DNA of 64,000 nt from positions 15,004,001 through 15,068,000 of the forward strand of contig CP075492.1 in the NCBI GenBank assembly GCA_021613535.1. Direction: 5' to 3'. The stretch comes from Adineta vaga. Taxonomy: Eukaryota > Rotifera. The position numbers and the translations under genes are program-made. The notes under the pieces were generated by a model. That model did no database searches. It was not told the origin of the DNA and was given only the letters and a program-made list of their open reading frames with translations. This document shows, in pieces, positions 12,801-27,210 of the stretch (its first letter is position 1; each line of letters starts with the position of its first letter).

Positions 12801-15800
12801 ATTGATATGCAACCATTACGTATTGTATTACCAGAATATGATCAGCAATCAAAGTAAATCATATTCAGTGAAATTGAGTTTTTCGATTCATTTCTTTTGT
12901 AGTTGTTCGGCATCGATTTGTTTGAATTCTGGTCATTTAACATGTCAAGGTGGAAAGAAATTTCAACAAAACATAATCCAACATCCTACGGTATTTTGTC
13001 GCTTCTATACTTCTGATGTTTCATTGCAATATTCGACGTTATTTAGAATACTCAATATATTGACGATTTGTCTTCTGTTCCATTGAAATTAGTACTGGAC
13101 AATCTCAAATTAGTTTATTGTAACAAAGACTGGAAAGATGTGCTCCATGATTATGATCCTTCATCAAACATTATCCAACCACTGACGTTTACATCGAATA
13201 TATACAAATCAATTCATACGGACAATCCCAATATACCAATGTAAATTATTTCTTATCTATTATGAGAATATGAATATGAAAGTTACGAATAATTTTTTCT
13301 CTTTTTTAGTTGGAATATTACTGGTGATGTCTCGAGAATTATCTTACATGTATCTGACAGACGTCTAGTGGAAATAATCAGAATATTTCAATCAATTCCA
13401 CTTCCTAAAGCAAAAGTATCATCAGATAACAAAAACAAGATTCAGGTTTGCTTTTGTGTCAATGTTGAAGTGACACGTTTGTTCTTTCTTTTTTTCATCA
13501 GAAACTAAATTCACAAGATCAAAAGAATGAACATAGTACTAAACAAATCTATCAAACAGTTGAAGATATGACATTAGTTAAGAAAACGTTTTATGAAGAA
13601 GAAACGAAATCAAATCAACGTGAATTAAATCAACAATTAACAGAAATCCAACTTTATTTTCAAATTCCTTCCGTGAGTTCAACACTATATTTAGAGGAAA
13701 TTTTAATCTACATATTTATAGATCAATATCTATTTGGATCAATGTTCAAACGATGTAACTGAACCATTTATGGAAATTTCATTTGTGTCACTCGTTAGTG
13801 AAGTGAAAATGAAAACCTATGATATGGAATTTGATCTTTCATTACAAGATCTAATTATAATTCATCAACAATTTGAAACAAAAGACAAGAAGAAATTTTT
13901 ATTATTAAACAATACACATAATGATAAACTTCTAAGAATCAATGGATTATTAACATCAGTGGAAAATCCATTATTTTCATCATCTCCGTATAATTCGATT
14001 GAAAATCAAATATCGATCAATTTGAATCGATTTCTTGCCAATTTTCAATTAGAAATATTTCATTCAGTTTTGATATTTAAAGACAACATTGTAGACAAAC
14101 TAAGTTCTCATCAATCAGAACAAATACAGTCACAATCTACTCCAATTGAAACTCAAAAACCTCCAATTCACTCATTTAAGCTTACAGTTAATGTGGAGGA
14201 ATTTTGTTTTCTGATTGGCAATGAATGTACGTCATTCTTCTATATGAAATTAGAAAGTATTCAAGCAAGTTATGGTCGTACGAGAGTAAAAACGTTAGGT
14301 CATTTGTGTGTTCATGACTTTATTCTTATCGATCCATCCAATCAATGCAGATTCAATTCGATTATTTCAAAAGAAAATAAACAGAATGATTTACTTTCAC
14401 TTGATCTATCATTATTTAATTATTCTAAAAGACGTTCTCCTCCCATTGATTCGCTTATTGAAGGTCAAATGGAACGGCTGAATATAATTCTTCTTTATAA
14501 ACATGTTGATCTTCTTTTAACTATTATTAAGTCATTAAATACAAAAAAGACGAACGAAAAAGATGTTTCTTCGGCAAATCATCAATCCTCTCCCTCACAA
14601 AACCAGTTTTCAAAAATTCGCTGTCAAATCAATTTAAAAGGACCTAGATTATTTATTCCTAAACATTCATATTCTTATGAAGCTATACTAATTGATTTAG
14701 GAAATATATCAGTACAAACAGCTGCTTCAGATGATCAAAGTCAATCAATAAGATTTGAAAATTTGTCAATGAATCGTGTTAAATTTGACGGTGATAATCA
14801 AATTCTAGAAACTATTGGTTTATCAAATTGTTCATCATTAAATATATTTATTAATTATCATCCAGATATGGAAAGTATTCAAGTCAATCAAGCAAAAATT
14901 TCGATAAAAATTGAATGGAATCAAATTGATTTCATAGTTGGTAAAGCTGATTATTTATTTCTAGGAGAAATGTTAAAAGGAAATTTACAAGAAAAGATTT
15001 TCAATGAAATTCCTCGAAAAGAACAAATGAATCAGACAAATCAACAATCAAATTTAAATAATGATAAAGTATATCCATTCCTGATGATCAATATTTTAAT
15101 TAGACAAATTAGTTTAACACTTTGTCATAAGCAAACAGAACCACATTCAAAATTATTATATTTCAATTTGAAAAATCTTGAATTAGATTTTCATCAATCA
15201 TCCAATTCTGCCTATGAAGGAAAACTACTATTACAAAATTTATTTGGTGATTATCTATATCAGACTAGTGAGGAAAATTCGATAACACGTATGATAGACA
15301 GAAAGTTCAATCTTGAACAAAATATACCAATTTTGACTGTTATTATATTATGCAAACCAACGACTATTGACAATCACACAACATCGTTTCGGCAAGGTCT
15401 AATTTTTTTTATACATCAACTTTCTTCTCAACATTTGTTTTTGTTCAGTGGACGGAGAATTGGAAAATATGTATATTAGTGTTAGTGCTACTTATCTACT
15501 TGCAATAAAAGATTTCTTTATTGCAACTCAATCAACTTCTGACGAGGTCGAACATTCTTCTGCAGTTACTGTTAATCAGTCAATTTTGAATAATATACCA
15601 TCTCCAGCTACATGTATATCAACATCTCATCCATTAGTAAAAGAGATATCGCAGGATGATAATTCACTAATAGAAACGAAAAATCCAAGTATGTATTCTC
15701 TCTTCAGTGATGGATCTTTTATTTTCAAAACTAACTCTTTTCATGTTTTAGATACATCATCTTCCATTAAGACTAACGTGAATCTTTGTATAAAACCGTG

Positions 15801-18800
15801 TCGATTTATTTTAATTGAAGATGAAAAGAACAAAAATTCCAATTGTCTCATAGCTGAAGTAAGTTCAAATACTATTTAACATTGTGATTAATCTATTGTA
15901 AATTAAAGTTATCTATCGTCATGCAAATGGCTGTTTTTGACGAAACTAGTGAAATCAATGCTTCAATGAATGATTTCACGATTTATGCGTCGAATTTCGA
16001 AGAATTAAAACAATCAACAATCAAATACTATGTAAGCGTTTTCCTTATCGAAAATTTTGTTTGATTTCTTTCAAAACCAAATTCTAGATATTTCAACCAT
16101 GGCAATTGAAATTATCGATGATAAAGAATGTTGATGAACAAAATATTGATGTTCAGATTGGAGATATATCTATCGACATTAATCCAATGTTAATTCATAC
16201 AATTATTTTAATACAAAAATCAATTGGAAAACAACAAGTATGAATGGGAACCGTTTTTTGAATATGATTTAATGAATATATTTAGGCGAATATGAAAGAG
16301 AAAAAAGATAAAACGGATTCGAAAACAATCTTTAATCCAAAACCATTTAAAGATTCGAATTTTTGGTTTATTCAAGGTTCTTTTTTTCTTATCTTCTATT
16401 TCATTTCTTTTTTTGAATAGAATTTATTTGTATACAATTAAGATGTTGAACAAAAAGAAACTACATTGAAAAAAAACGATATCTTAGAAATAGTAACTGG
16501 TACACCTTCACATAAGAAAAATCCGATTCCACAAGAAGAACAAACAGTAAAGACAAAAACTATCAATCAACAAGTATATTGATTTACATTTCATCAATAT
16601 GAGATTCATTGATTTATTTAGTTAACTATCAATTTAAAAATCATTGAAATTAAATTTCAACTCGGTACTGGTTCAACAACACGTCCAGTCATTGCTTTAT
16701 GTTTATCGGAGATATTTCTTCATCTTAAAAATTGGTCTTCCAATGTAATTAAGATCTTAATTATCTTTATACAGTTTCAGAGAAATACATATTCATTTAG
16801 TTATTTGTTTCTTCATCAATACAAATTGAATTAGCTTTATTCAATGATCATCTACTTGCTTGGGAACCATTGATCGAACCAATTGTTGATCAACGTGGTC
16901 ATATCGTTTCACCATGGTCAATCAAATGTCAAACTATCCATGTAAAATTAAAGTTAAAAAAAAGTCTTTCTTTCATAATTAGTTTCTTTTTTTTATTACT
17001 ATAGAATCAACAAAATGAAACGAACGATGAGGTAAATCTTAAGAATATCTACATACATTCATATTTGATATTTTCCGTAGTGTTACTTTTTACTTGATGA
17101 TGACGATGAAAAATCATCGAATTCTCAAGCTAAAGGTGAAAATATGACGAATTTTGACGTGAAAAATTTAATATTTATTCGAGCCGATCATTTATTGAAT
17201 ATCACTTTAACAAAAACAAGTCTTATCCTTGGAGAACATTTATTTACCATGTTTAATAATGTGTATAAGAATGAGTATACAATGATTGAACATGATGATC
17301 AATCGATATTATCAATACATAATCAAACAGGGTGTGAGATTATTGTCAGTGATTTTTTGGGTATTCGCTTTATCGAAAATCATAAATCAAATGACGAAGT
17401 ACATTTAAATGATAATGAATCAATTAAATTAACAGTATCAGGTGATCGTTTACGTGCCACTCATCTTCCAACAATTTCAGAACAGATCGATAAAAGGAAA
17501 CAAGAATTTTCTGTACAAGTAAATTTCATTGTTCATATTTTTGTCTTATTTCTCTGAGAAAACATTCATTTCAATTAAGATTGATGAAAAATCACTTAAA
17601 ATTGATATCAATCAAACATGGAGACGAGTTTATGAAGTGAATGCTTCTTCAATACCTAATTGGCCAATTCAAATGCTTTGTGATTCACAAATCTATGAAG
17701 ATCGTCGACGAATTGTTCTTAGTTCAATTATTAAAGTAAATACAAATCTTTGTGTAAAACAAATCAATCGATCAATATTTGATTAAAGGTATCTAATCGA
17801 ACGATAATGCCTCTGATCCTTTTGGATCCTGAATCTGTGGAAACAAAGAAATTTCATCGTATTGCACGAATTGATGTTAATCAAGAATTTCATGTACCCA
17901 TTCAATTTTTGTATCTTCGAATGTGTCCACGTTTATATTTTACTATTGATCAGTGAGATGTCATGTTAATCTTGCGCATAGAACATTCTAACTTTGAATA
18001 TGTAATTTTTAGAGATGATTCAATCGATGAAGTTTATGATTTCATGTCATTTGAATGGTCAATTGAATCCAGTAGTGATCGAGTATTAAAACGAAAAGAT
18101 GGAACACAAGTTAACTATGTGGTATGTTTGTATTTGATAGATATGAAAGAAATCGTTTTTACTTTTCTACAGATTCATAAAGAATCAATGGAAGCATATT
18201 CAGAAAATATGGATGAACCTATTCGAAATTCATTCAATATTTGTGTTCAATTAGCACTTCATCTTATCAATTATCTACCAATTAGTATTCAATGTCGAAT
18301 TGATGTGAACCATATGAGATTTCTTTTGATTGAGTATTCTTACGTATGTTTTTATCTTTTATAGAATTGTGAACAAATTGAACTTAAACCAAGTGAATTA
18401 TGCCATATAACAATAGGAAATAAAAAATCGATTCTTATTTTTATGGTATCTTTTACGATCAAGATTACTTTCATCATTTAAACTATATATATTTCAATTG
18501 ACTAGATTCCATCATACAATGGGATTAAATGGATTTCTGAACCGGTTGATTTGAATAGTCAAGGTGATGGAAATCACAATGAACAAATTGTGAAATTTCA
18601 TGATAGTAAAAATGATGAAGTATTAGTAAGTCAAGTCAATATAGAAAATTTAGTTTTCGATACATGTATTGTTTTTGATTCTCTGAAGAGAATGATATTA
18701 CGTGTTGAGATCTGTCGTCATTCATATCGTGTCTCATTCTATTGTCCATATTGGGTAGTTAATACAACTGATCTTCAATTTCAATTAAAAGTATGTTCGA

Positions 18801-21800
18801 TTTATCTTTATCTTTATCTTTGTAAGAATATGATGTATTATTCATTTAGATTGAACACGATAAAGTATTTATTGATAAAACTGATCAACCACATTTTCTT
18901 TGTCCAAAAAGAATTCATAGTGAATCACATAAAAAGAAGGTTAGGGATTATACGATTCGAAGAAAACAGATATCTATGTTCATATTATTTATAGGCTCAT
19001 ATTCGTTTATATGATGACAAAGAAGATGAAAGTATTTCTCATTGGTCTGAAGGTTTTTCTGTTAATGTAATTAAAAGTACTGGTATGACATCATGTAAAG
19101 TATCAAATGATCGAATCTATACGGTAAGAACAAAATTAAAATTTTGCATCAAGTAATTAATTGGATTTTTGTGGAAAAAACTTAGATTTGTATCAATATT
19201 GTAACATGTTCATTTGGTATGTCAAAAATAATCACAATTGCTTCATCAATGTTTATTATTAATAATTCTTCGGTAAGACATCCTCGATTTCTGTTTTCTA
19301 TGAAAATAAGCAGATTGAAATTTAGATTGAACTTGAAATTATTGAAACGTTACACGGAGTTCAACAAGATAAATGGACAACTCTCAAATCTGACCAGGTT
19401 ATTCCATTCTGGCCACATGATATCAAAGACGATATATTATGTCTACGTTATTTACATAATCAACAAGCTGTTGCCTATGTACCCATAAGTAATAAATATC
19501 GAACATTATTACATATGAATGATGAAGAATATCCAGCCATTGATGTTCAAATAAACATAACGGATTTAGAGGGATATCGAATTGTTTTTTCTGATTATAA
19601 AAATGGTGATGCACCGATTTTACTTGTTAATACGTTAATAAGTCAACCGATTGCCTTCGCTCAAAGAGAAGATCTGTAAGAGAAAAAGTTTCCTTTTCAA
19701 AACACTGTTTATTCAAAGAAAATTTATCTAACTAGACGAACACAAATTTTACCAGCACAACATTATGTTTATTATACATGGATTGATCCATTCAAACCAT
19801 ATGAATTGATTATTTCAATTAATACAAAAACTATAGCAATACAACTTCATGTAAGTGTAGATTTTCATTTCGACAGTTAAACTGAATATATCGTTTTCAA
19901 GCCATCGGATGGAGTTATTGAACAGGATAATGAAGAAAATATTCAGTATACTATATTTCATGATGGTCCACAAACTGTATTATTATTCTCTTCTGACATA
20001 TCAATCATTCAATCCGTAACCGATGTATGAAGATTTCTTTTGAAAAAAAAACTCCACTTTATTAATGTCTTATTCGTCATTTTTCAGACAACATTATTAG
20101 CAGAACCAATTAATAATTATATTCAATTGATTCTTCATAGTATTGGTATAGCAATTATCAATGATATAACTCGTGATGATTTATTATATGTAACAATAAA
20201 TCCATCGCAATATATTTGGACAACAAAACAAAAATATGATATTGAACTTGTTCCAACACTTCTGAATCTTCATTTAGAACAAAACTATGCAACATATATT
20301 AAACATCGACATGAACAGCATTCACTACGGAGAGAAATTCGTGAGAATCGATATACTATTGATAATAATCTCGTAAGAAAAGACATAAGATAATATTAAT
20401 ATAGTTTGAATTGAATAGATTGTCTCATTTGATGAAAATATTGGTGAAGTTAGTGATGAGCAAGGTCATTCCGTTCATGTGATACGTCAAAAACTTGATG
20501 CATTATGGATTGGATATGCTTGGTCAGTAAGTAATGTTATTCTTCATGCACGAATTCAGCATATACAAGCGGATAATCAACTTGATTGTACGATATTTCC
20601 AACAATTGTACATCCAATTGCTTCAAAATCGAGTCCAATAACTCATTTAAGTGATAGACCATTGATTGAATTGTGTTTATTTAAAAGTCAATCGCTAAGA
20701 TCAAATACAATTCATCTGAAGTAATAAAACATCGATTGTAGAAATAAGTTTTATTGGATTTTAATCTAGATATTTCAAATTACTTGTACAAGAATTTGCT
20801 CTTTGTGCTGATCAAGGTTTAATCTTAGCTTTATTTGCATTTTTCAAACCCAATCAGGTTTACTATACTTTTGAATCATTTTGATTTTCATAGTTTTTTC
20901 TTTCTCAAATGTTTAGAATCCCGTATCACCGACAATAAATATGAATCGAGATATTACACTTCTAAACAAACCACTTGAATCCTTTGTTAAAGTTGATACA
21001 TACAAACCATCACCCGTATCTTTTATCTATTTTGATAATCTTCATTTATCTCCTTTAAAAGTAAATATCAACATTCATATTGTTTAAAGACATAAAGTCG
21101 TAATTTGATTTTCAAGATTCATGTCAGTTTTTCAATGCATGGTTCGAAACCGGATAAACAATTACTTGAAGAATATCCGTTAGCTGATTTTTTCTTACAA
21201 ATATTGAATCTTGCTGAAGTACAAGATGTTACATTAAAGTAGGTTAAAGTATAATGAAGATAAAAATAATAAGAATTTTGTCTTAGGTTAAATTGTTATG
21301 AAAGAAAAAATGATCGATATACAATTGAAAAATTAAGAAAAGAAATTTTCAAACATTATGAAGGAGAATTTTTGAAACAAATTCATGTTGTTGTTCTCGG
21401 TCTTGATGTTCTTGGAAATCCATTTGGTGTTATTCGTGGCGTTGCACAAGGTGTTGAATCATTCTTTTATGAACCCTATGAAGTAACATTTCCAGAATAA
21501 ATCTATTTCTAATCTCTCTTTTCTTGAAGGGTGCAATGGCAGGTTCAAAAGAATTTTTTCTTGGAGTAAGACAAGGTACGCGAAATTTAATAGGTTCAGT
21601 AGTTGGTGGTACTGCTGGTGCACTTTCAAAAGTAACAGATGCGGCAAGTAAAAGTTTAGCAACATTAACATTTGATAAACAATATAAAAATATTCGAATA
21701 CAACGAAAGGAATTAAATGCATCCGCATCATCACATATTCTTTCCAGTGGAAAACATACGGCTAAGGTTATTTGAATCATTCATTCATTCATTGTGTTTT

Positions 21801-22725
21801 CTTAACGAGAGATTTGTTTAGGATATTATTTCAAGTGTGAAAGATCTTGTTAGGAAACCAATTGAAGGTGCTAAAGAACATGGTGGTGAAGGTTTTGCTA
21901 AAGGCGTTGGAAAAAGTGTTGTTGGTCTTGTTGCTAAACCAACAAGTGGACTTGCTGATTTAACAAGTACTTCATTGAATTCATTGAAAAGGTTTGTTTT
22001 TGAAAGAGAATAATGAATGATTCAAATAAAATTTCAATGTTTATAGAGTTGTAACACATGAACAAATTATTCATCGTATTCGTCCATCGCGACATATTGG
22101 TCGTGATGGAATTATTCGACCATCGATTGCACATGAAAAACGTGGAAATTTTATATTTGAAGTAAATTAGATTTGTTCAATTGAACAGAACTGATGTTTT
22201 GCTTTTTAGAATAGTGACTATGAAAAAACAGAAGATTATATTGCACATATTCAATGTTTTGATCAACCAAAGAGTTATTTTTTTGCTTCAACAAAGTAAA
22301 GGAAAGTTTTTCTAGTATATATAGAAAAGAAAGAAATGAGAATTATTTAGACGAATTTTATTAATCAATGAAAATTATTCCTCAACAAGAGTTTATAATA
22401 TTACATGGAATTGTTATTATAAACAAATTAAGGATGTACCTCAAATAAATTTTGATCCGAATCATATTGAAATTCATTATCGAGTTAGTGGAAATGATTA
22501 ATATTGATTGTGTTTTATTTGTAGAGAAATTTTCTTTTAGGATATCAATAAACTTCATATGACAAAACATGATGAATTATATACAGAATTGATTCCATAT
22601 CAAATTGTTGGTGAAGCTCGAGTAATTCTTTATTCTTCTTTTCCAAATGATTTGTTTTTTTACTTTTTTTATATTAGTATATCGTCGATAAAATCATCGA
22701 AACAATGCGTACATTACAAGTTTAA
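9834..22725 (+). CDS. VPS13: VPS13 intermembrane lipid-transfer protein
   Basis: A very large gene with dozens of introns of about 55-65 bp, encoding roughly 3,000-3,300 residues. VPS13 is a rod-like bridge that moves phospholipids between membranes at contact sites. The start MVFKHLTLHFLEKYLGEYI and then LDTKQL...GLWHG match the chorein domain. Next come TIHIPWK and the repeating-beta-groove region. The largest exon is 13722-15396. The VAB/SHR-type region covers roughly 17.1-19.6 kb. Near 21.4-21.7 kb the conserved C-terminal block reads FYEPYEGAMAGSKEFFLG...GGTAGALSK. A PH-like end (RIRPSRHIGRDG..., RILLINENYS) finishes at TAA 22723. All junctions I checked are phase-consistent and no disabling change was found. 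It is closer to VPS13A/C than to VPS13B or D by the start and end motifs. Confidence 0.92.
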
Positions 22726-22818
22726 ATATTGAACAACCTATTTTTGTATTATATTCTTGCCTTTAGTCTATTTTTTCTTTATTCTTGCTAAATAAAATAT
22801 TGAGGGTGTAGAGGAGAG

Positions 22819-22826
22819 TATAAAAG
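22819..22826 (+). promoter_or_regulatory. TATA-like box upstream of GH26 gene
   Basis: TATAAAAG lies 173 bases before the ATG of the mannanase-like gene, between it and the VPS13 stop. It is plausible as a core promoter but cannot be verified from sequence alone. Confidence 0.35.
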
Positions 22827-22998
22827 ACAAGCTAGCACTCCTGTAGACTAATTCATTCTTTTTCTATTGTCATTTATATTAGACGAAGAAAGTATTGAGG
22901 AGATATAGAAATTGATACTATAATAACATTAATACTTGATTTTTTTTCTATCAGTAGTATATTGTATTGATATATTCTCAAACGTATTCATTGAGAAA

Positions 22999-24249
22999 AT
23001 GCACAAGTACAAAAACAGTATCTTGTTTTTATTAGTGATACTATTAAGATCATGCATTGGGCAACAAACTGCAGATAGAAAAGCTAATGTTAAAGTCGAA
23101 CAGGTTCTCAAATACATAACTGATTTATCGAAGCAAGGTATTACAAAAATAATATATGATTGTTATCTTCTTATCGTTAAAGTATAATGAAATTTTGTAG
23201 GAAAATTTCTTTCCGGTCAATATATTGGTATAAGTAAACCAAATATGTCAATGCCATTAATTACAAATATAACAGCTGAAACAGGTCAAGTTCCGGGTAT
23301 CTTAGAATGTGATTATGCAAATGGATTTTGGTCTACAGTTCCGCCACAAAAACTTCTTGATTATTCTTGTAATTCAATATTAAAAGATCATTGGAATAAA
23401 GGTGGTTTAATAAATATATGTGCACATTTTCCAAATCCTGTCTCTCCAAATGGTGGTGACCTAAGAAATAAATCAAATTTAATTTTCAATGATCTCTTGT
23501 ATCCTCATACAATTACTGGTCAGAGATGGTATTCATTTCTCGATATTGTAGCTAATGGTTTTAAGGATCTTCAAAATTCTAATGTAACTGTTATGTATCG
23601 TCCATTTCATGAAGCAAATGGTGCATGGTTCTGGTGGGGAAGACAAGTGAGAAAGACTTTTTATTAATTGTTTTCTATTCGAATCTCAACTTGCATAGGA
23701 TCCAACATTATTCAAAAATATTTGGATTAATATGTTCAATTATTTGACACATGTTAAAGATTTACATAATATTTTATGGATCTATTCACCTGATCAAAAT
23801 GCTCCAAATCCATCAATGTATTATCCAGGTGATGATTATGTTGATATTGTTGGACTTGATGTTTATACTGATGATCCGGTAAAAAAATCGTTTCTCTCTG
23901 TTCACTATAAACATCAAATTATTTTCATTCTAGAATACTCTGAAAGGATATGATGAAATGTTAGCTTTAAATAAACCAATGGTCCTTGGTGAAGTTGGTC
24001 CGAAAACTACTGATGGCCAATTCGATTACAGTCTATGGTTAGATTGTTTTTAAAATATAACGAATTTATCGCTATGTCTTTTATAGGCATACTGCAATTA
24101 GAAACAAGTATCCGAAAGTATCTTATTTATTGACATGGTCTGGTCCTTGGTCGCCAGTTGCTAATAAAAATGCTTATATTTTATTTAATAATGAATATGT
24201 TATTAATCGTGGTGGTATTAATATAAATGACACTATTTTTCGTAAATAA
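22999..24249 (+). CDS. secreted GH26 beta-mannanase-like protein
   Basis: Five exons (22999-23137, 23201-23646, 23699-23878, 23934-24037, 24087-24249) give 343 residues. An N-terminal hydrophobic signal (ILFLLVILLRSCIGQ) indicates secretion. The GH26 acid/base motif YRPFHEANGAWFWWG and the nucleophile region MVLGEVGP are intact, as is FLSGQYIG near the start of the catalytic barrel. GH26 enzymes hydrolyse beta-1,4-mannan or related plant and algal polysaccharides, which fits a filter feeder digesting algae. The family is mainly bacterial and fungal, so horizontal transfer is likely. The short introns are the same type as in native genes, suggesting domestication. The ATG at 22999 directly precedes the signal peptide. 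Confidence 0.87.
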
Positions 24250-24928
24250 AATATTTTAGAGCATCAATGAATAAGTTATGTTAAAAACGATGAAGACGAT
24301 GCTTGCACTTCAAATTTTATATTTTTTCTAATTAGAATTTGTTTATCATAATGATATGCTTATATGCACATAGACACATAAATTCGTCCTTGCATTTCTT
24401 TAGTTAGTAATCGTTGGTAAATTACCGAGTGTGTGTCAATTCATTAATAAACATCATATTGCAATAAATAATGATAAAAATATACGATAGTCGAATAAAA
24501 AAATATTCATTTTTCGCACGATGTTTCACTGCTTGTTTGACGTCATAGTGTGACGAAATAATTAATATGCTCCAGTTGTACGAGCTATACAGGAAGAGAG
24601 AGCAACAGGCTTGAATCATCTTTCTATGTTTACGTCAATGCAAACATTCGTTCTGTATCTTTCCTTCACATTTAGTCGTGTAGACTTTGAAATACGAGAA
24701 ATATATATGCATGAAGTAAAATCATAAACGTACATTTTATTTTGCTTAACACTAAAATCGCTAGGAAGAAGAAGCGAGACTTCAGAAATAAAGTACTTCA
24801 ATCTATTTCACTGATATTTCACCAGTAATACATAAAGTCTCACTTTTTCCCCTTAGATTTAGGTCATCAACTATTATAGATTGAAATTTAACAAACGAAA
24901 GTATACGTTCATCTATCATCAAACAATA
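24250..24928. other. intergenic, nothing supported
   Basis: AT-rich sequence. Short minus-strand frames near 24422-24801 look like chance frames with no recognisable motifs. Confidence 0.45.
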
Positions 24929-25689
24929 ATGTTAGGATCATTTGTTCCCCTAAATACTGTTACCATCCACGAGCATTTTAGTGAGTTTGACTCTTTCTAC
25001 AATAAGTATAGTATTAACGATTATATTTTTTATTTTATACTGATAGGATGTTGTCGAAGTAAGCAGTTTGATTTAGATTTTCCTGCAGAACTATCTGGAA
25101 CTATACATCCAGCTGAATTTTATCAATCAATAAACAATATCAATTATGCACGCAAACGCACGTTTAGTGAAAAAATTCTTTTTTTTCTTTTTACTATAGT
25201 TCCACTAGTTGGATTTATATCTTTCATTGTTCCTGGTTTAGTATTAATAGCATATGCAAGTCGTCCAGTATGGATAACATTGATAGCAATTGGAGGTGCA
25301 ATGCTTATACTTCTGATATGTCCTGGAACCTGTATAAATGTTTGGATTTCTAAGTCACGCCTCAGTCGACTAAAATATGCTGTTGAAGCCGAATCAATAA
25401 ACTATTTAGTAAAACGACCTATACCTTCAAGATGGCGATTAGATTCATATATTTATAGAACTCCTAATGCTCGAGGTGGTTCAACGACTTACATAGTTTA
25501 CTCTGTAAGTTATTCTAATTAAGTTTTTTATCTCTCTTATCAATAATATTGAAAATTTAGCTAAAAATTGAAATCGGCCAAAAAATAAGTTCAGGACCTC
25601 GAGGAGATGCCTTAAAACCTCAATGGAATTTGCTCGAACCAATATCATCTATTGGTCCACAACAATCAATAATTCGCCTATCCAATTGA
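24929..25689 (+). CDS. unknown two-TM membrane protein
   Basis: Three exons join in phase: 24929-24980, 25047-25504 and 25561-25689. They encode about 212 residues. There are two strong hydrophobic segments (FFLFTIVPLVGFISFIVPGL and WITLIAIGGAMLILLICPG) with basic residues after the second, then a polar C-terminal region. I do not recognise the family. After the stop at 25687 a second frame stays open to 25817 and overlaps the last exon. A one-base shift near 25685 would extend the protein by about 40 residues, so the 3' end may be frameshifted. Confidence 0.55.
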
Positions 25690-25960
25690 AATACTATACT
25701 GATAAATTCTATCTTACGAAAAATCAATATTATGATTGTATGACAGTAGTTATGAATGTTAAAGAAAGTTCTATGCCTAAATTTTCAAGTCGCAATGTGA
25801 ATATTTTGCTGAAATAAAAATCATACTATAAGAATAAAAAATAAAGAGGATAATTTGTTTAAAGTAATTTATACAATTCATTTTTCTAATGTTGATGTAA
25901 ATAGAATTTTCAGTTTTGTATAATAATAATTTTAAAATTTTAAAAATTTAATGTGATCTT

Positions 25961-26011
25961 GAGGGTGTGGGTACGGGTCGTCATTCAATTTAATCCTCAT
26001 ATCCTCACTCA
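25961..26011. repeat. GT-rich/AC-rich hairpin-like element
   Basis: GAGGGTGTGGGTACGGG is followed after about 13 bases by CCTCATATCCTCACTCACATC, a weakly complementary arm. Same family as the element at 7187-7257. It ends directly at the ATG of the next gene. Confidence 0.5.
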
Positions 26012-26016
26012 CATCA

Positions 26017-26587
26017 ATGTCCTCCTCCTTCCCAGCTAACAAAGATACTGTTGGTCAACTCGTTTCGAATGGTTGGAGAGATGATGGTGAAGAAGATCGT
26101 AGACGAATGAATAAGTTCAAGTCATTCTGCGAACGAAATCCTCGAGGTAAGAAAATGACAGAATAGATAAGTTAATACTAGTCAAGAAAATTTACTATTT
26201 TTAAAGTAAGATTGAGCACAACCGATGATGACTTAACATATTGGTAGCTAATAAAGTCTTTTTGATTGAAGCTTGTTTTAAATCAAAATATTAGTGCAGA
26301 GATCGTTAGATGGTGTAATACGATTGATTTATTCATTAGTACACAGTAATCCAGACTTTCTTTGTCAAAATCTCACACTCGAACAAGCCAATGAAATAGT
26401 TGTCGAACATATGGTTCAATATGCAGAGATGATTTCCGATATATCCGAAGTTTCAGTAGACTTCATCGTGTATCACTTACAATCATCCTGGATATTAAAT
26501 GAATTTGATTTTTTGTGCAGATTTCAGGATGTGGTCCAAGTCGATGTTGAATTTTGGGCTGCTAATGAACGCGAGACAGCAGCATAG
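26017..26587 (+). CDS. small unknown protein
   Basis: Two exons (26017-26146, 26295-26587) join in phase to 140 residues. The first exon is charged (DDGEEDRRRMNKF) and the second is mostly helical, with no signal peptide or membrane segment (SLDGVIRLIYSLVHSNPDF, ANEIVVEHMVQYAEMISD). No family is recognised. The start was chosen as the first ATG giving a phase-consistent splice. About 150 bases beyond the stop are short coding-like frames rich in Lys and Glu (about 26615-26790), which could be a decayed 3' extension. Confidence 0.45.
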
Positions 26588-27210
26588 TGTGGCACTACGA
26601 TTTTCGAATCAATATCGATAGTTTTCATAAAGATGAAAATGGAATAGAGAAACCTGCACATGTGGGCTATGAAACTGATAAGAAAACGAGCACTTGAAAA
26701 GGTAAAAAGGATGAAGTTGGACACGTCTACTTGGATGAAGAAAAAGTGCCGATCGGAAGACGTAAACCTGGCTAAATCTACCAAAGAACATAAAACAGAC
26801 ATTATGGAATACAAACTTAAAGATGGTCGCATTATATTCATGAAATATCGATTTTATACTCGATGGTAATTCATTTCAGTCCTATAGTACTCATAAGACT
26901 TTTGCCGCACTTAATAGATAGTAGATAGTTTTATATATTATAACTATTTTAGTTATACACTAGTGATTTGATTTAAATATTCTCCTAATAAAGATTTACA
27001 CGATTTGAACATGAATATGTCCGTTAAGTTTGTGAATCATACTGACATCTGATATATTCGTAACTATACAATAGAATTCTTTTTTTCTGTTGTGTGAAAA
27101 AACTATAAACTATAACGTCATGGATATTGTTTGCATGAGATTAGATTACCATAAGTAGATATAAAGTATATGACAACAGCAAATATCAATCTTTCGACCA
27201 CTGTTCTATT
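26588..27210. other. intergenic with coding-like debris
   Basis: About 26615-26790 reads in two overlapping frames as charged, non-random peptide (HKDENGIEKPAHVGY, then KDEVGHVYLDEEKVPIGRR), broken by stops. The rest is AT-rich with nothing supported. Confidence 0.35.

Noticed and set aside
21430-21780. Minus-strand frames of 91-116 codons
   Set aside because: They lie antisense to a highly conserved VPS13 C-terminal exon and show no domain of their own.
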